A stretch of 64,000 bases of DNA, from contig JAWWOW010000011.1 of NCBI GenBank assembly GCA_033851265.1, forward strand, positions 62,001-126,000, written 5' to 3'. This document shows positions 33,543 to 42,631 of this stretch, in pieces (the first letter of the stretch is position 1; every line of letters starts with the position of its first letter). The notes below the pieces were generated by a model, which made no database searches, was not told the origin of the DNA, and saw nothing but the letters and a program-made list of their open reading frames with translations. This DNA comes from JAWWOW01 sp033851265. Lineage in GTDB: Bacteria; Actinomycetota; Actinomycetes; JAWWOW01. The translations under genes were made by a program, and so were the position numbers.

Positions 33543-34946
33543 TCAGCCGGTCTGGCCCTTCGCCGCAGTCACGAGCTCGTCGAGCGCTGCCTCGACCTCT
33601 TTAGCGAGCAGGTCGAGGTCGGGCAATCCGTCGAAGTCACCGAGCAAACCAAGGTTGACCTGCCCGTTGTAGCTGATGATCGCGATCGCCAACAGGTGGG
33701 TCGGCGCAAGAAATGCGATCGGGAACATCGAGAGCATCTGCCGACCAAGGAGATAGACCGGGAACTGCGGGCCGGGGATGTTGGTCACCAGCACGTTGTA
33801 AAGCCGGGGCGAGAAACCCATCCGCGCCGCCTGCGCGAGCACGGTCGGCGGCATGAAGTCCTCCATCTTGGTCAGCGTCTCCGCGCCGATCGCTTGCTTG
33901 GAGTTCTTCACGCCATTCATTGCCTCGCGCACTGATGCCAGCCGCTGCACTGGGTCACTCGCATCGACGGGGAGAGGCGCGACCATGATGGTGATGCGGT
34001 TGCCGGCCCCACCCTTCTGGTCTTCGGTGCGTACCGACATCGGCACGCACGCGCGCAATGTCAGCCCGTCGGTGTCGACCCCACGGGTGCCAAGGAAGCG
34101 ACCCAGTGCGCCACCGACAACGGCGAGCACGGCGTCGTTGACTGTCCCCCCGAACGCGTTCTTGATGGCTTTGAAATCCGCGAGGTCACAAGCGACGGTC
34201 GCAAAGCGCCGGTGCGGACCTGGCTTGGCATTGAGTGGCGTGGCTGGCGCCGGATCGATGAGCCGTTCGGCGATCTCCCACACTCCTTGTGCAGCGGTTG
34301 TCGCCCGGTCAACCGTGCTGCGAGGACTCAACAGCGCCCCGATCGCGCCGGTCGCTAGCCCCGCAACGCGGCGAGCAGCACCCTGTGCGCTGTGCGCCAC
34401 CAGGCCGACACCGCCCGGTGTCGTCTGCGGCTGCCAGTCATCGTCCTCGACGGGTCGAGATTCGGGTGACAGATCGAACAACGCAGTCAGGATGTCGACA
34501 CCACCAACACCGTCAACGAGCGCGTGGTGTGTCTTGTTGATGACGGCGAACCGGTCGTCTTCTAGACCTTCGATCAGCCAGACCTCCCAGAGCGGCTTCG
34601 TCCGGTCGAGGCGTTGCGATGCGATGCGGGCAACGAGGCGGCGCAGCTGCTCTTCGCTGCCGGGTCGAGGGAGCGCGGTGTGGCGCACGTGGTAGGAGAT
34701 TGTGAAGTCGCGGTCATCCACCCACACCGGGCGGCCCGACTGCAGCGGTGGATTCACGACGCGTTGGCGGTAGCGCGGGACGAGATGCAACCGGCTCGCG
34801 ATGTGATCGGTGAACTCCTCGATACGCGGTGGTGGACCGTCGAGGATCGCGAGACCGCCGATGTGCATGTGTGCGTCGCTGCCGTCCTCAGCGTGCAGGA
34901 ACCCGGCATCGACAGAACTGAGTCGATCGAGATGACGCTGAACCAT
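33543..34946 (-). CDS. Wax ester synthase/diacylglycerol acyltransferase (WS/DGAT) family
   Basis: A 467-residue WS/DGAT enzyme, which esterifies acyl-CoA with diacylglycerol or fatty alcohols for storage lipid. The catalytic HHxxxDG motif is H140-G146 (THHALVDGVGG), and the second family motif is seen in NVLVTNIPGPQFPVYLLG. The start at 34946 (MVQRHLDRLSSVDAGFLHAE) matches family N-termini. It lies among gpsA and plsC, which make glycerolipid precursors, so a triacylglycerol role is plausible. Substrate preference cannot be read from sequence. Confidence 0.93.
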   Translation of the reverse strand: MVQRHLDRLSSVDAGFLHAEDGSDAHMHIGGLAILDGPPPRIEEFTDHIASRLHLVPRYRQRVVNPPLQSGRPVWVDDRDFTISYHVRHTALPRPGSEEQLRRLVARIASQRLDRTKPLWEVWLIEGLEDDRFAVINKTHHALVDGVGGVDILTALFDLSPESRPVEDDDWQPQTTPGGVGLVAHSAQGAARRVAGLATGAIGALLSPRSTVDRATTAAQGVWEIAERLIDPAPATPLNAKPGPHRRFATVACDLADFKAIKNAFGGTVNDAVLAVVGGALGRFLGTRGVDTDGLTLRACVPMSVRTEDQKGGAGNRITIMVAPLPVDASDPVQRLASVREAMNGVKNSKQAIGAETLTKMEDFMPPTVLAQAARMGFSPRLYNVLVTNIPGPQFPVYLLGRQMLSMFPIAFLAPTHLLAIAIISYNGQVNLGLLGDFDGLPDLDLLAKEVEAALDELVTAAKGQTG

Positions 34947-35002
34947 CGCGGTGCCTCTCGCCAAAGCCGAGGACGTCCGAACGCCCGGAGTCTAGAAGGG
35001 AA

Positions 35003-36211
35003 CTAGGGCATCGCGTCGAGGGACTGCTCGGCATCGGCGATCAGGTCGGCGGGGTCTTCCAGACCCATCGAGAATCGGACCGTTGCCGCTCCGATCCCGG
35101 CAGCGGCTAGCGCGGCCTCGTCGAGTTGGCGGTGGGTCGTCGACGCGGCATGACTCACGATCGTGTGGTGACCGCCGAGTGATGCTGCGATGCGGGCGAG
35201 CCGAAGGCCGTCGCACAGCGCCATCCCTGTCGCCTGATCACCATTTGGGGTGACAGTGACACAACCGCCGTAGCGCCCCGAGTCAAACAACGCCTTGGCA
35301 AGCGCGTGGTCAGGATGATCGGAGAGCCCCGGGTAGTCGACGCGCGCCACCCGGGGATGCCGGACGAGTGCATCCGCGAACGCCTGTGCTGTTGTGCACT
35401 GACGTGCGACGCGTAACGGCAGTGTCGCCAGTCCGCGATGCAGCAGATAGGCCTCGTCGGGCGCGAGGATGCCGCCCGTGTCCACCCGTACGGCGCGGAC
35501 CTGGGCCACAAGATCGGGACGTCCGACTACTGCGCCACCGGTCGCGTCACTGTGACCGCCGAGGTACTTGGTTGCCGCATGGATAACGAGATCGACGCCG
35601 TGCTCCAGTGGACGACACACTGCTGGGCTGGCGAACGTGGAGTCGATCGCCAGCAGCGCGCCAGCGTCGTGCGCGACCGTCGCCAACGCAGGCAGGTCGG
35701 CGACCGCGAGCGTCGGGTTGGCGATCGTCTCGCCCCAAATCAGCCGGGTGTTCGGCCGGCAAGCTGCGCGGTACGCCGCCGGGTCGTTGCCTTCGACGAA
35801 GGTCGACTCGACGCCGAACCGCGCCAAGACGTTGCGCAGCAGCCCGAACGTGCCGCCGTAACAAGCGGCGGGCGCGACAACGTGGGCACCAGAGCCGGTG
35901 AAGGCAAGCAGTACGGCGCTGATCGCCGCCATACCGGACCCGAACGCCTCCCCTGCGACATCGGCGGCGACGCCAAACCCTTCCAACGCCGCCACGGCAT
36001 TCGCGAACGTCACGGCCGTCGGGTTATCGATCCGCGTGTAGCTGAATCCAGGTTTACGGCCGCCGAGTACGTCGGCGTACTCCTGCGCCGTTTCGAACGC
36101 GAACGTCGAGGAGTGAACGACAGGAGGAACCAGCGGGTCTGACGCCAGCTCTGGCGATCGCGGCAAGTGCACCGAGCGGGTGCCTTCGCGATACTCCTCG
36201 TCGCGACTCAC
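35003..36211 (-). CDS. Cys/Met metabolism PLP-dependent trans-sulfuration family enzyme
   Basis: A 402-residue fold-type I PLP enzyme of the cystathionine gamma-synthase/MetZ/methionine gamma-lyase family. The PLP Lys is K215 in HAATKYLGGHSD; SYTRIDNPT and AFGSGMAAISAVLL bind PLP phosphate. I cannot separate sulfhydrylase, synthase or lyase activity from sequence. The GTG start overlaps the gpsA stop by four bases, so the two are coupled although not obviously linked in pathway. Confidence 0.9.
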   Translation of the reverse strand: MSRDEEYREGTRSVHLPRSPELASDPLVPPVVHSSTFAFETAQEYADVLGGRKPGFSYTRIDNPTAVTFANAVAALEGFGVAADVAGEAFGSGMAAISAVLLAFTGSGAHVVAPAACYGGTFGLLRNVLARFGVESTFVEGNDPAAYRAACRPNTRLIWGETIANPTLAVADLPALATVAHDAGALLAIDSTFASPAVCRPLEHGVDLVIHAATKYLGGHSDATGGAVVGRPDLVAQVRAVRVDTGGILAPDEAYLLHRGLATLPLRVARQCTTAQAFADALVRHPRVARVDYPGLSDHPDHALAKALFDSGRYGGCVTVTPNGDQATGMALCDGLRLARIAASLGGHHTIVSHAASTTHRQLDEAALAAAGIGAATVRFSMGLEDPADLIADAEQSLDAMP

Positions 36212-37218
36212 TCGCCGACGGGCCTCTCTGCTTTGGTCTCGCGCGACATGAGACTGCGCAACATGTCCTTTGGCTTCATCTCATCGGCAAGGACTGCTAC
36301 GACGTGTTCGATGATCGGGGTGTCCACGTCGTATTTCCGCCCGAGGTCGAGAATCGACTGGCACGACTTCACACCCTCCGCCACTTCGTTGGTTCCGGCG
36401 AGGATCTCCTCGACCGACTCGCCTCGGCCGAGCCGCTCACCGAAGGTGCGGTTGCGCGACAGCGGCGACGTGCACGTCGCAACCAGATCGCCGAGTCCGG
36501 CCAATCCTGAAAACGTCAATGGATCCGCACCGAGGGCGACACCGAGTCGGGCTGTCTCGGCCAGGCCACGGGTGATGAGTGATGCCTTGGCGTTGTCACC
36601 GAGCCCCATACCGACGGCCATCCCGACCGCGAGAGCAATGACGTTCTTGACCGCACCGCCGAGTTCGCATCCGACAACGTCGATGTTGGTGTACGGCCGG
36701 AAATACGGTGTGAGGCAGGCGCCCTGCAACTTCTCGGCAACGGTTTCAACTGTGCACGCGACCACGGATGCAGCCGGTTGACGTACGGCGATCTCCTTGG
36801 CCAGGTTGGGACCGCTCACCACCGCCACGCGACTCTCCGTGACGTCAGCTACCTCCCGTATGACCTCGCTCATCCGCAGACTGGTGTTCTGCTCGACACC
36901 CTTCATCAAGCTGACCAGAAGGCAGTCTGCGGGCAGCAGCGGAACCCAGCTGGTCAGGTTTTCGCGCAACGTCTGCGACGGAACGGCGAGCACAACCAAA
37001 TCGGCACCGTCAAGAGCAACAGCCGCGTCGGATGTCGCTTGCAATGAGCGCGAGAGTTCAACGTCGGGCAGGTAGTCGGCATTCACGTGGTGTTCGTTGA
37101 TGGTCGCCGCAAGCTCCGGGCGTCGCGACCACAACGTCGTCGTAGTGCCGGCATCGGTGAGCACACCGGCGAACGCGGTGCCCCATGACCCCGCTCCCAG
37201 CACGGCAGCGCGCGTCAC
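36208..37218 (-). CDS. gpsA: Glycerol-3-phosphate dehydrogenase [NAD(P)+]
   Basis: GpsA reduces dihydroxyacetone phosphate to sn-glycerol-3-phosphate, the phospholipid backbone. The 336-residue protein has the Rossmann motif VLGAGSWGTAFAGVL, the catalytic Lys regions (LMKGVEQNT; GGAVKNVIALAVGMAVGMGL) and GLAGLGDLVATCTS. It overlaps plsC upstream by four bases and the PLP enzyme downstream by four bases. Confidence 0.97.
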   Translation of the reverse strand: MTRAAVLGAGSWGTAFAGVLTDAGTTTTLWSRRPELAATINEHHVNADYLPDVELSRSLQATSDAAVALDGADLVVLAVPSQTLRENLTSWVPLLPADCLLVSLMKGVEQNTSLRMSEVIREVADVTESRVAVVSGPNLAKEIAVRQPAASVVACTVETVAEKLQGACLTPYFRPYTNIDVVGCELGGAVKNVIALAVGMAVGMGLGDNAKASLITRGLAETARLGVALGADPLTFSGLAGLGDLVATCTSPLSRNRTFGERLGRGESVEEILAGTNEVAEGVKSCQSILDLGRKYDVDTPIIEHVVAVLADEMKPKDMLRSLMSRETKAERPVGE

Positions 37219-37964
37219 GCTGAACGCCGCTCTTTTTTCTCGGTCTGCTCCGCGGCCTCGCGCCGAGCAACTTGCGGGTCGTAGACGGCGGCAGGTGGCA
37301 CTTCGCCACGGATCTCGCCGACGAGTTGGCGTACCGCTTCCATGATCTTTGTAGTGGCCGCACGCAGAGTCTCAGTGTCGAGCGGCTTGCCTTCGTACTC
37401 CGAGAGGTCCACCGCAGGCCCGATGCGGACCTGAACCTTGTGCCGCGGCCAGAGGTGCAACTTGCGGTCCTGCCCATAGATCGCCTGCGCCCCCCACTGG
37501 CCGACCGGCACGACCGGCACACCAGTCATCAGGGCGAGTCGCGCAACGCCGGTCTTCGGAATCATCGGCCAGTACGCCGGGTCCTTGGTGGTCGTGCCTT
37601 CGGGGTAGACGGCCAGACATTCGCCGCGTTCCACCGCGACGACGGCATCCTTCAGCGCAAGCGATGCATCCGTCGTACGACGGTGCACCGGAATCTGACC
37701 AGCGTTGCTCAGGATCCACTTGACGACGGGGATTTTCCACAGCTCGGACTTCGCGAGGTACCGCGGCGGCCGACCCAGTCGATAGAGGCAGTGGCCGAGC
37801 ATGAACGGGTCGACGTGCGACACATGGTTGGCGGCGACGATGAAGCCGCCCGTCGTCGGGAGATTCTCCTTGCCGCGCCAGTCACGCTTGGTCAGCAGAT
37901 ACAAGAACGGCTGCACGATCAGGATCACCATGCGGTAGGCAAAACCCAGCCGACCCCGGCGCAC
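37215..37964 (-). CDS. plsC: 1-acyl-sn-glycerol-3-phosphate acyltransferase
   Basis: A 249-residue PlsC-family acyltransferase that makes phosphatidic acid. Block I is NHVSHVDPFMLGH (HxxxxD) and block III YPEGTTTKDPAYWP. A hydrophobic segment near residues 12-25 may anchor it. It starts the plsC-gpsA group, matching the supply of glycerol-3-phosphate by GpsA. The C-terminus is a charged tail (EQTEKKERRSA). Confidence 0.95.
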   Translation of the reverse strand: MRRGRLGFAYRMVILIVQPFLYLLTKRDWRGKENLPTTGGFIVAANHVSHVDPFMLGHCLYRLGRPPRYLAKSELWKIPVVKWILSNAGQIPVHRRTTDASLALKDAVVAVERGECLAVYPEGTTTKDPAYWPMIPKTGVARLALMTGVPVVPVGQWGAQAIYGQDRKLHLWPRHKVQVRIGPAVDLSEYEGKPLDTETLRAATTKIMEAVRQLVGEIRGEVPPAAVYDPQVARREAAEQTEKKERRSA

Positions 37965-38084
37965 GCCGACCTCCTAACGAGCCAAATGGTTGCGACTGAT
38001 CAAAACGGTCGCTAGCGCCCGAGTCTCCCTTGCCTGTCGCGGCGCTGTCGAGGCGGCGGCTGACGGGCTGTCAGGATCGTGCCG

Positions 38085-39017
38085 ATGACGGCGCACGAGA
38101 ACCCCATCAGCCCGGCAAATCGTCCGCTGTCACCAGCGAGCGGAACCACCGGGGGCGCGACACTGCGTTGGTCCGTCGTGGTGCCGGTCAAGATCCTGCG
38201 CAGCGCCAAGAGCCGGTTGGCAGCACTGGATCCGGCCGCACGTGAGGCTGTCGCACTCGCGATGGCACTCGACACGATTGAAGCGGCACTGCGCTGTGAC
38301 CACGTCGGCTCGGTCGTCGTGGTCAGCGACGACAGTGCAGCGACCGCGTTCATCGAGGCGGGAGCCGTCGTCGTACCGGACACCCCCAACGCCGGACTCA
38401 ACCGTGCGTTGGAGCACGGAGCCACCGAGGCCGTCCGGCGCCGCCCGGATGACGGGGTCATCGCACTGACGGCGGATCTCCCCGCCCTACGGCCCGAGGA
38501 GCTGTCACGCGTGCTCGACATTGCGGCAACGCATCCGCGCACGGTGCTGGCCGACGCGTCTGGGAAGGGAACGGTTGCCCTGACCGCCGTGCCCGGGATC
38601 GCCCTGAACCCGTTCTTCGGCCCTGGCTCGCTCGAGCAGCATGCCCAGACGGGTGCGGTGCTGCTCGATGTCGACGCACCGGGGCTGCGGCGCGACGTGG
38701 ACACCATCGATGACTTGCGCCAAGCCCTGCGCATCGGGTGCGGACCTCGCACCACCGCCATTGCGTCGTCGATTCTCGAGACCGGGTCAGCGCAACAGGC
38801 CACGGTGCGGGATTTCGATGAGAGCACGCGTTCCGGCACCGTGCTGCTGGACGACGGCACCGCGCTGGTGTTCGACGGTCGCGCGTTCGACCGCGGGGGC
38901 TTACGGCTCCTGCGTTCCGGGCAACGGGTCCGCATCGCCGTCGCCCCTGGCGGGACATCAAGCGAGCCTCAGGTCACCGCGGTGACGTTGGCGACCTTCC
39001 CCCTGCCGGGGGAATGA
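38085..39017 (+). CDS. cofC: 2-phospho-L-lactate/phosphoenolpyruvate guanylyltransferase with C-terminal cold-shock-like domain
   Basis: Residues about 27-230 form the CofC/FbiD guanylyltransferase (WSVVVPVKILRSAKSRLAAL, ALTADLPALRPEEL, GIALNPFFGPGSLEQH), which makes the GTP-activated intermediate for coenzyme F420. Residues about 238-307 are an extra small beta domain (ATVRDFDESTRSGTVLLDDG, then LRLLRSGQRVRIAV) resembling the cold-shock/OB fold. The ATG at 38085 has AGGA at eight bases; a GTG at 38079 is an alternative. It is divergent from plsC and convergent with hup, as fbiD is near hupB in mycobacteria. The fusion is unusual. Confidence 0.9.
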   Translation: MTAHENPISPANRPLSPASGTTGGATLRWSVVVPVKILRSAKSRLAALDPAAREAVALAMALDTIEAALRCDHVGSVVVVSDDSAATAFIEAGAVVVPDTPNAGLNRALEHGATEAVRRRPDDGVIALTADLPALRPEELSRVLDIAATHPRTVLADASGKGTVALTAVPGIALNPFFGPGSLEQHAQTGAVLLDVDAPGLRRDVDTIDDLRQALRIGCGPRTTAIASSILETGSAQQATVRDFDESTRSGTVLLDDGTALVFDGRAFDRGGLRLLRSGQRVRIAVAPGGTSSEPQVTAVTLATFPLPGE

Positions 39018-39021
39018 GGTA

Positions 39022-39056
39022 CGGCCGGATCCGGGAGCTGTCCCCGGACCCGGCCG
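39022..39056. terminator. Bidirectional hairpin between cofC and hup
   Basis: CGGCCGGATCCGGG pairs with CCCGGACCCGGCCG: a 14-bp stem with one mismatch and a seven-base loop, in the convergent gap between the two stops. There is no T-run on either side, so this is a candidate terminator by position and stability only. Confidence 0.6.
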
Positions 39057-39082
39057 CAACCAACAGCGGCGTAGCAAGCCTG

Positions 39083-39556
39083 CTAGCGGCGAGTCGCCTT
39101 CTTGGCGGTCTTCTTGGCACCGGTCTTTTTGGCTGGCGCCCGCTTCGCGGGTGCCTTCTTGGCCGTCGACTTCTTGGCTGCCGACTTCTTTGCCGGTGCC
39201 TTCTTTGCGGTCGACTTGGCTGCGGGCCGCTTTGCCGCAGGCCTCGAGCTGCCCAGCGGGGACGCCTTCGCGAGCTTCTTCGCCCCGGAGACAACCTCCT
39301 TGAACGTCCCGCCGGCGCGGAACTTCGGCACGGCGGTCTTCTTCAGCTGGACGAGAGCCCCGGTGCGCGGGTTGCGCGCGGTGCGTGCCTTGCGGATCGA
39401 GCGTTCAAAAACGCCGAATCCGGTGATGGCGACCTTCTCGCCCGCGGCTACCGCACGAGTGATGGTGTCGACGACAGCATCGACAGCGTCGGACGCGGCA
39501 CGCTTGTCCGCTCCCAACCGGTCGGCGATGGCGTCGATGAGCTCCGCTTTGTTCAC
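39083..39556 (-). CDS. hup: HU-type nucleoid protein with Lys/Ala-rich tail
   Basis: The 157-residue protein has an N-terminal HU domain (VNKAELIDAIADRLGADKRA, GFGVFERSIRKARTARNPRT) and a C-terminal half of repeated (A/P)KK units (KKAPAKKSAAKKSTAKKAPA), the actinobacterial HupB layout that resembles eukaryotic H1 tails. The GTG at 39556 has GGAGGA upstream; the longer frame to 39682 is not family sequence. The tail is expected to bind DNA and to be a target of acetylation in mycobacteria. Confidence 0.96.
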   Translation of the reverse strand: MNKAELIDAIADRLGADKRAASDAVDAVVDTITRAVAAGEKVAITGFGVFERSIRKARTARNPRTGALVQLKKTAVPKFRAGGTFKEVVSGAKKLAKASPLGSSRPAAKRPAAKSTAKKAPAKKSAAKKSTAKKAPAKRAPAKKTGAKKTAKKATRR

Positions 39557-39733
39557 TTGCGTCCTCCGTAGTTGTGTCTCGCCGCCATCGTGTCTGGCCT
39601 GACTGGCCAATCGACGTTGTTTATATGGCTGCAGCGCGCAACGGTAAGGGCACACGCGGCGTACGACAACAACTTTGGCCATGTTTTCCTAGGAATTTCA
39701 GGCCATCCGTACCTGCAGGTCAGCTGCAGATCG
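39557..39733. other. hup upstream region
   Basis: A 177-base gap between the leuD end and the hup GTG. It contains TATAAA on the minus strand about 70 bases before the start (39620-39625), a plausible -10, without a convincing -35, and an inverted CTGCAG-rich patch near 39710-39727 (CTGCAGGTCAGCTGCAG). Nothing coding is apparent. Confidence 0.35.
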
Positions 39734-40330
39734 TCAGCTGGCGGCCTGCGCGCGTGGAAACCAGGCCGGTCTGGTGGCCTCGAAAGTGGTGATGTCGTCG
39801 CTGTGACGCAATGTCAATGCGATGTCATCGAGACCTTCCAGCAGCCGCCAGCGCGTGTGTTCATCGATGTCGAAGGCCACCGTCAAGGATCCGCAGCGCA
39901 CATGGCGCTCGGTGAGGTCGACGACCACCTCAACCGCCGGATCGGCCTCCACTGCGGCCATCAACGACTCGACGCGCTCAGCCGGCAGCACAACCGGTAG
40001 GAGACCGTTCTTCAGCGCGTTGCTCCGAAAAATGTCCGCGAACCGCGACGAGAGGACCGCCCGGAAACCCGCCTCCTGCAGTGCCCAGACCGCGTGCTCG
40101 CGCGACGAACCGGTGCCGAAGTCGGGCCCGGTCAGGAGCACGGTGGCACCGTCGTACGCGGGGTCATCCAGGACGAATCCCGGCGTCCCACGCCAAGCAG
40201 CGAACAACCCGTCTGCGAAACCAGTGCGGGTGACGCGCTTGAGGTAGTCGCTGGGGATGATCTGGTCGGTATCGACGTTGCTGCGGCGCAGCGGCACGGC
40301 CCGACCGCGATGAACGGTGAACGGTTCCAT
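39734..40330 (-). CDS. leuD: 3-isopropylmalate dehydratase small subunit
   Basis: LeuD with LeuC isomerises 2- to 3-isopropylmalate in leucine synthesis. The 198-residue protein has NVDTDQIIPSDYLKRVTRTG and the substrate-binding GPDFGTGSSREHAVWALQE motif. It is eight bases downstream of leuC. Confidence 0.97.
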   Translation of the reverse strand: MEPFTVHRGRAVPLRRSNVDTDQIIPSDYLKRVTRTGFADGLFAAWRGTPGFVLDDPAYDGATVLLTGPDFGTGSSREHAVWALQEAGFRAVLSSRFADIFRSNALKNGLLPVVLPAERVESLMAAVEADPAVEVVVDLTERHVRCGSLTVAFDIDEHTRWRLLEGLDDIALTLRHSDDITTFEATRPAWFPRAQAAS

Positions 40331-40338
40331 CGGCGTGC

Positions 40339-41739
40339 CTACTTCCTGTCCAAGTCGGCGGGTGCTGCAAGACGACCGACAACCGCCGTCGCCGCGGCCA
40401 CCGGCGGCGAGACGAGGTGGGTTCTGCCGCCGGGTCCTTGCCGCCCCTCGAAGTTGCGGTTCGACGTCGACGCGGCGCGTTCACCGGGCGCCAGGATGTC
40501 CGGGTTCATCCCCAAGCACATTGAGCACCCTGCGCTGCGCCACTCGGCACCGGCGTTGCGGAAGATCGCGTCGAGACCCTCCACCTCAGCTTGTTGCCGA
40601 ACCGCCATCGACCCGGGTACGACGAGCATGCGCACGCCGTCGGCAACACTGCGACCGTCGAGGATTTCCGCGACTGCCCGCAGGTCCTCGATGCGTCCAT
40701 TTGTGCACGAGCCGACGAATACGACGTCGACCGCGACGTCGCGCAGCGGCGTACCGGGTTCGAGTGCCATGTAGTCGAGGGCGCGCGCGGCCGAGCCGCG
40801 CTCTTCGGGATCGGGGAAGGACTCTGGATCCGGTACCACTGAATCCAGTGGGGCGCCCTGGCCCGGGTTGGTGCCCCACGTCACGAACGGCGTCAGCGCG
40901 GTCGCATCGATGGTCACTTCACGGTCGAACGTCGCGTCGTCGTCGGTGCGCAGCGTGCGCCAGTAGTCGACTGCGGCGTCCCACTCTCCACCGCTCGGCG
41001 CATGCGGCCGGCCCTCGAGGTAGGCGAACGTCGTCTCGTCAGGCGCGATCATGCCGGCGCGCGCACCTGCCTCGATGGACATGTTGCAGATCGTCATCCG
41101 GCCCTCCATCGAGAGGTTCTCGATCGCCGGTCCGCGGTACTCGACGACGTGACCCTGTCCACCGCCGGTCCCGATCTGTGTGATCAAGGCGAGAACGAGG
41201 TCCTTGGCGGTCACGCCGGGCGGCAGGTCACCGGAAACGTTGACGGCCATCGTCTTTGGTCGGGCCAAGGCGAGTGTCTGCGTCGCCAGGACGTGCTCGA
41301 CCTCGCTGGTGCCGATCCCGAACGCGAGTGCGCCGAAGGCACCGTGCGTGCTCGTGTGCGAGTCACCGCAGACGATGGTCAGGCCGGGCTGGGTCATGCC
41401 GAGCTGTGGGCCGATGACGTGCACGATGCCCTGGCCGGCGTCGCCCATGGGGAGCAGGCGGACCCCGAACTCTGCGCAGTTCTTGCGCAGCGTCTCGACT
41501 TGCTCCCGCGAGATGGGGTCGTTGATCGTCACGGTGTCGGTCGGGACGTTGTGATCCTCGGTGGCCAAGGTGAGCTCAGGCCGGCGTACCGGCCGACCGG
41601 CGAGGCGCAGGCCGTCGAAGGCCTGCGGGCTGGTGACCTCGTGAACGAGGTGCAGGTCGATGTAGAGCAGGTCGGGTTCGCCGTCGACCCGGCTGACAAC
41701 GTGGGCGTCCCACACCTTCTCGGCGAGCGTGCGTCCCAT
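40339..41739 (-). CDS. leuC: 3-isopropylmalate dehydratase large subunit
   Basis: The 466-residue aconitase-family subunit carries the [4Fe-4S] cysteines in VFVGSCTNGRIEDL and AGCSMCLGMNPD, and motifs VCGDSHTSTHGAFGALAFGI. The ATG at 41739 has GAGGAG upstream; a further upstream frame start (41760) lies before it. It is divergent from an IclR-type regulator that probably controls it. Confidence 0.97.
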   Translation of the reverse strand: MGRTLAEKVWDAHVVSRVDGEPDLLYIDLHLVHEVTSPQAFDGLRLAGRPVRRPELTLATEDHNVPTDTVTINDPISREQVETLRKNCAEFGVRLLPMGDAGQGIVHVIGPQLGMTQPGLTIVCGDSHTSTHGAFGALAFGIGTSEVEHVLATQTLALARPKTMAVNVSGDLPPGVTAKDLVLALITQIGTGGGQGHVVEYRGPAIENLSMEGRMTICNMSIEAGARAGMIAPDETTFAYLEGRPHAPSGGEWDAAVDYWRTLRTDDDATFDREVTIDATALTPFVTWGTNPGQGAPLDSVVPDPESFPDPEERGSAARALDYMALEPGTPLRDVAVDVVFVGSCTNGRIEDLRAVAEILDGRSVADGVRMLVVPGSMAVRQQAEVEGLDAIFRNAGAEWRSAGCSMCLGMNPDILAPGERAASTSNRNFEGRQGPGGRTHLVSPPVAAATAVVGRLAAPADLDRK

Positions 41740-41812
41740 GGCTGCTCCTCGGCTGTGCAAACTGCGCGGTGGTCAATAGTGCGCACCGACCACCACCGCG
41801 CTTCGACTTGCA

Positions 41813-41827
41813 TCTCGGCATCTGAGA
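41813..41827. promoter_or_regulatory. Candidate operator between leuC and the IclR gene
   Basis: TCTC-GGCATCT-GAGA is an inverted repeat with a seven-base spacer, 15 bases upstream of the regulator GTG and about 75 from leuC, and overlaps a GCATCT direct repeat. IclR-type regulators (NdgR/LtbR in actinobacteria) bind in this intergenic region. Exact site is a guess from symmetry. Confidence 0.4.
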
Positions 41828-41842
41828 CAGCAATATCGGGTC

Positions 41843-42559
41843 GTGGACAAATCGAGCGGTGTCGGAGTCCTCGACAAGGCCGTGGCGGTGCTGATGGCAC
41901 TCGAGCGGGGGCCGGCGTCGCTCGCGCAACTCGTCGAGCGATCCCAGCTGGCGCGACCGACCGCGCACCGGCTGGCGGCTGCGCTGGAATTCCACGGGTT
42001 GGTCGGTCGGGACGGGCAAGGCCGCTTCGTCCTCGGCCCGCGCATCGGAGACTTCGCCTCGGCCAGCGGCGCGGATCGGTTGCTGGCGGCGGCCGGCCCG
42101 GTGTTGTCGCGGCTTCGGGATGGGACGGGCGAGTCCGCGCAGCTCTATCGGCGGCGCGGAGATGTGCGCATCTGTGTCGCCGCCTCGGAACGGGAGAGCG
42201 GGCTGCGCGACACGGTCCCCGTCGGCTCGATCCTGCCGATGACGGCCGGATCGGCGGCGCAAGTGCTGCTGGCCTATGCAGACCCGGACGACGCCGAGCG
42301 CGTCATCGAGCAGGCGGTTTTCCCGGCGACCGCATTGGCGCAGGTACGCCGCCGCGGCTGGGCGGCCAGCGTGGCCGAACGGGAGGACGGCGTCGCCTCG
42401 GTATCGGCGCCCGTGCGGGCGCGCGATGGGTCGGTTATCGCCGCGATCTCGGTGTCAGGACCGATCGGGCGCCTGTCTCGTACGCCGGGGCGCCTCCACG
42501 CCCCCGCCGTCATGGCCGCCGCAGATGCGTTGGGTCGAGCGCTGTCCGGGCGCGAGTAG
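41843..42559 (+). CDS. IclR-family transcriptional regulator (NdgR/LtbR-like)
   Basis: A 238-residue IclR protein: winged HTH (GVLDKAVAVLMALERGPASL, then LARPTAHRLAAALEFHGLVG) and a GAF-like effector domain (DTVPVGSILPMTAGSAAQVL, ASVSAPVRARDGSVIAAISV). Divergent from leuCD, the position of NdgR in streptomycetes and LtbR in corynebacteria, which control leucine genes. The GTG at 41843 is the start; there is no other regulator in the window near the leu genes. Confidence 0.93.
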   Translation: MDKSSGVGVLDKAVAVLMALERGPASLAQLVERSQLARPTAHRLAAALEFHGLVGRDGQGRFVLGPRIGDFASASGADRLLAAAGPVLSRLRDGTGESAQLYRRRGDVRICVAASERESGLRDTVPVGSILPMTAGSAAQVLLAYADPDDAERVIEQAVFPATALAQVRRRGWAASVAEREDGVASVSAPVRARDGSVIAAISVSGPIGRLSRTPGRLHAPAVMAAADALGRALSGRE

Positions 42560-42631
42560 TCCCAACTAACCAGTCCAAAACGGTCACGTCGGACGATGTG
42601 CACAGTTCGGGCAGGGGTCGACTATTTGGGC

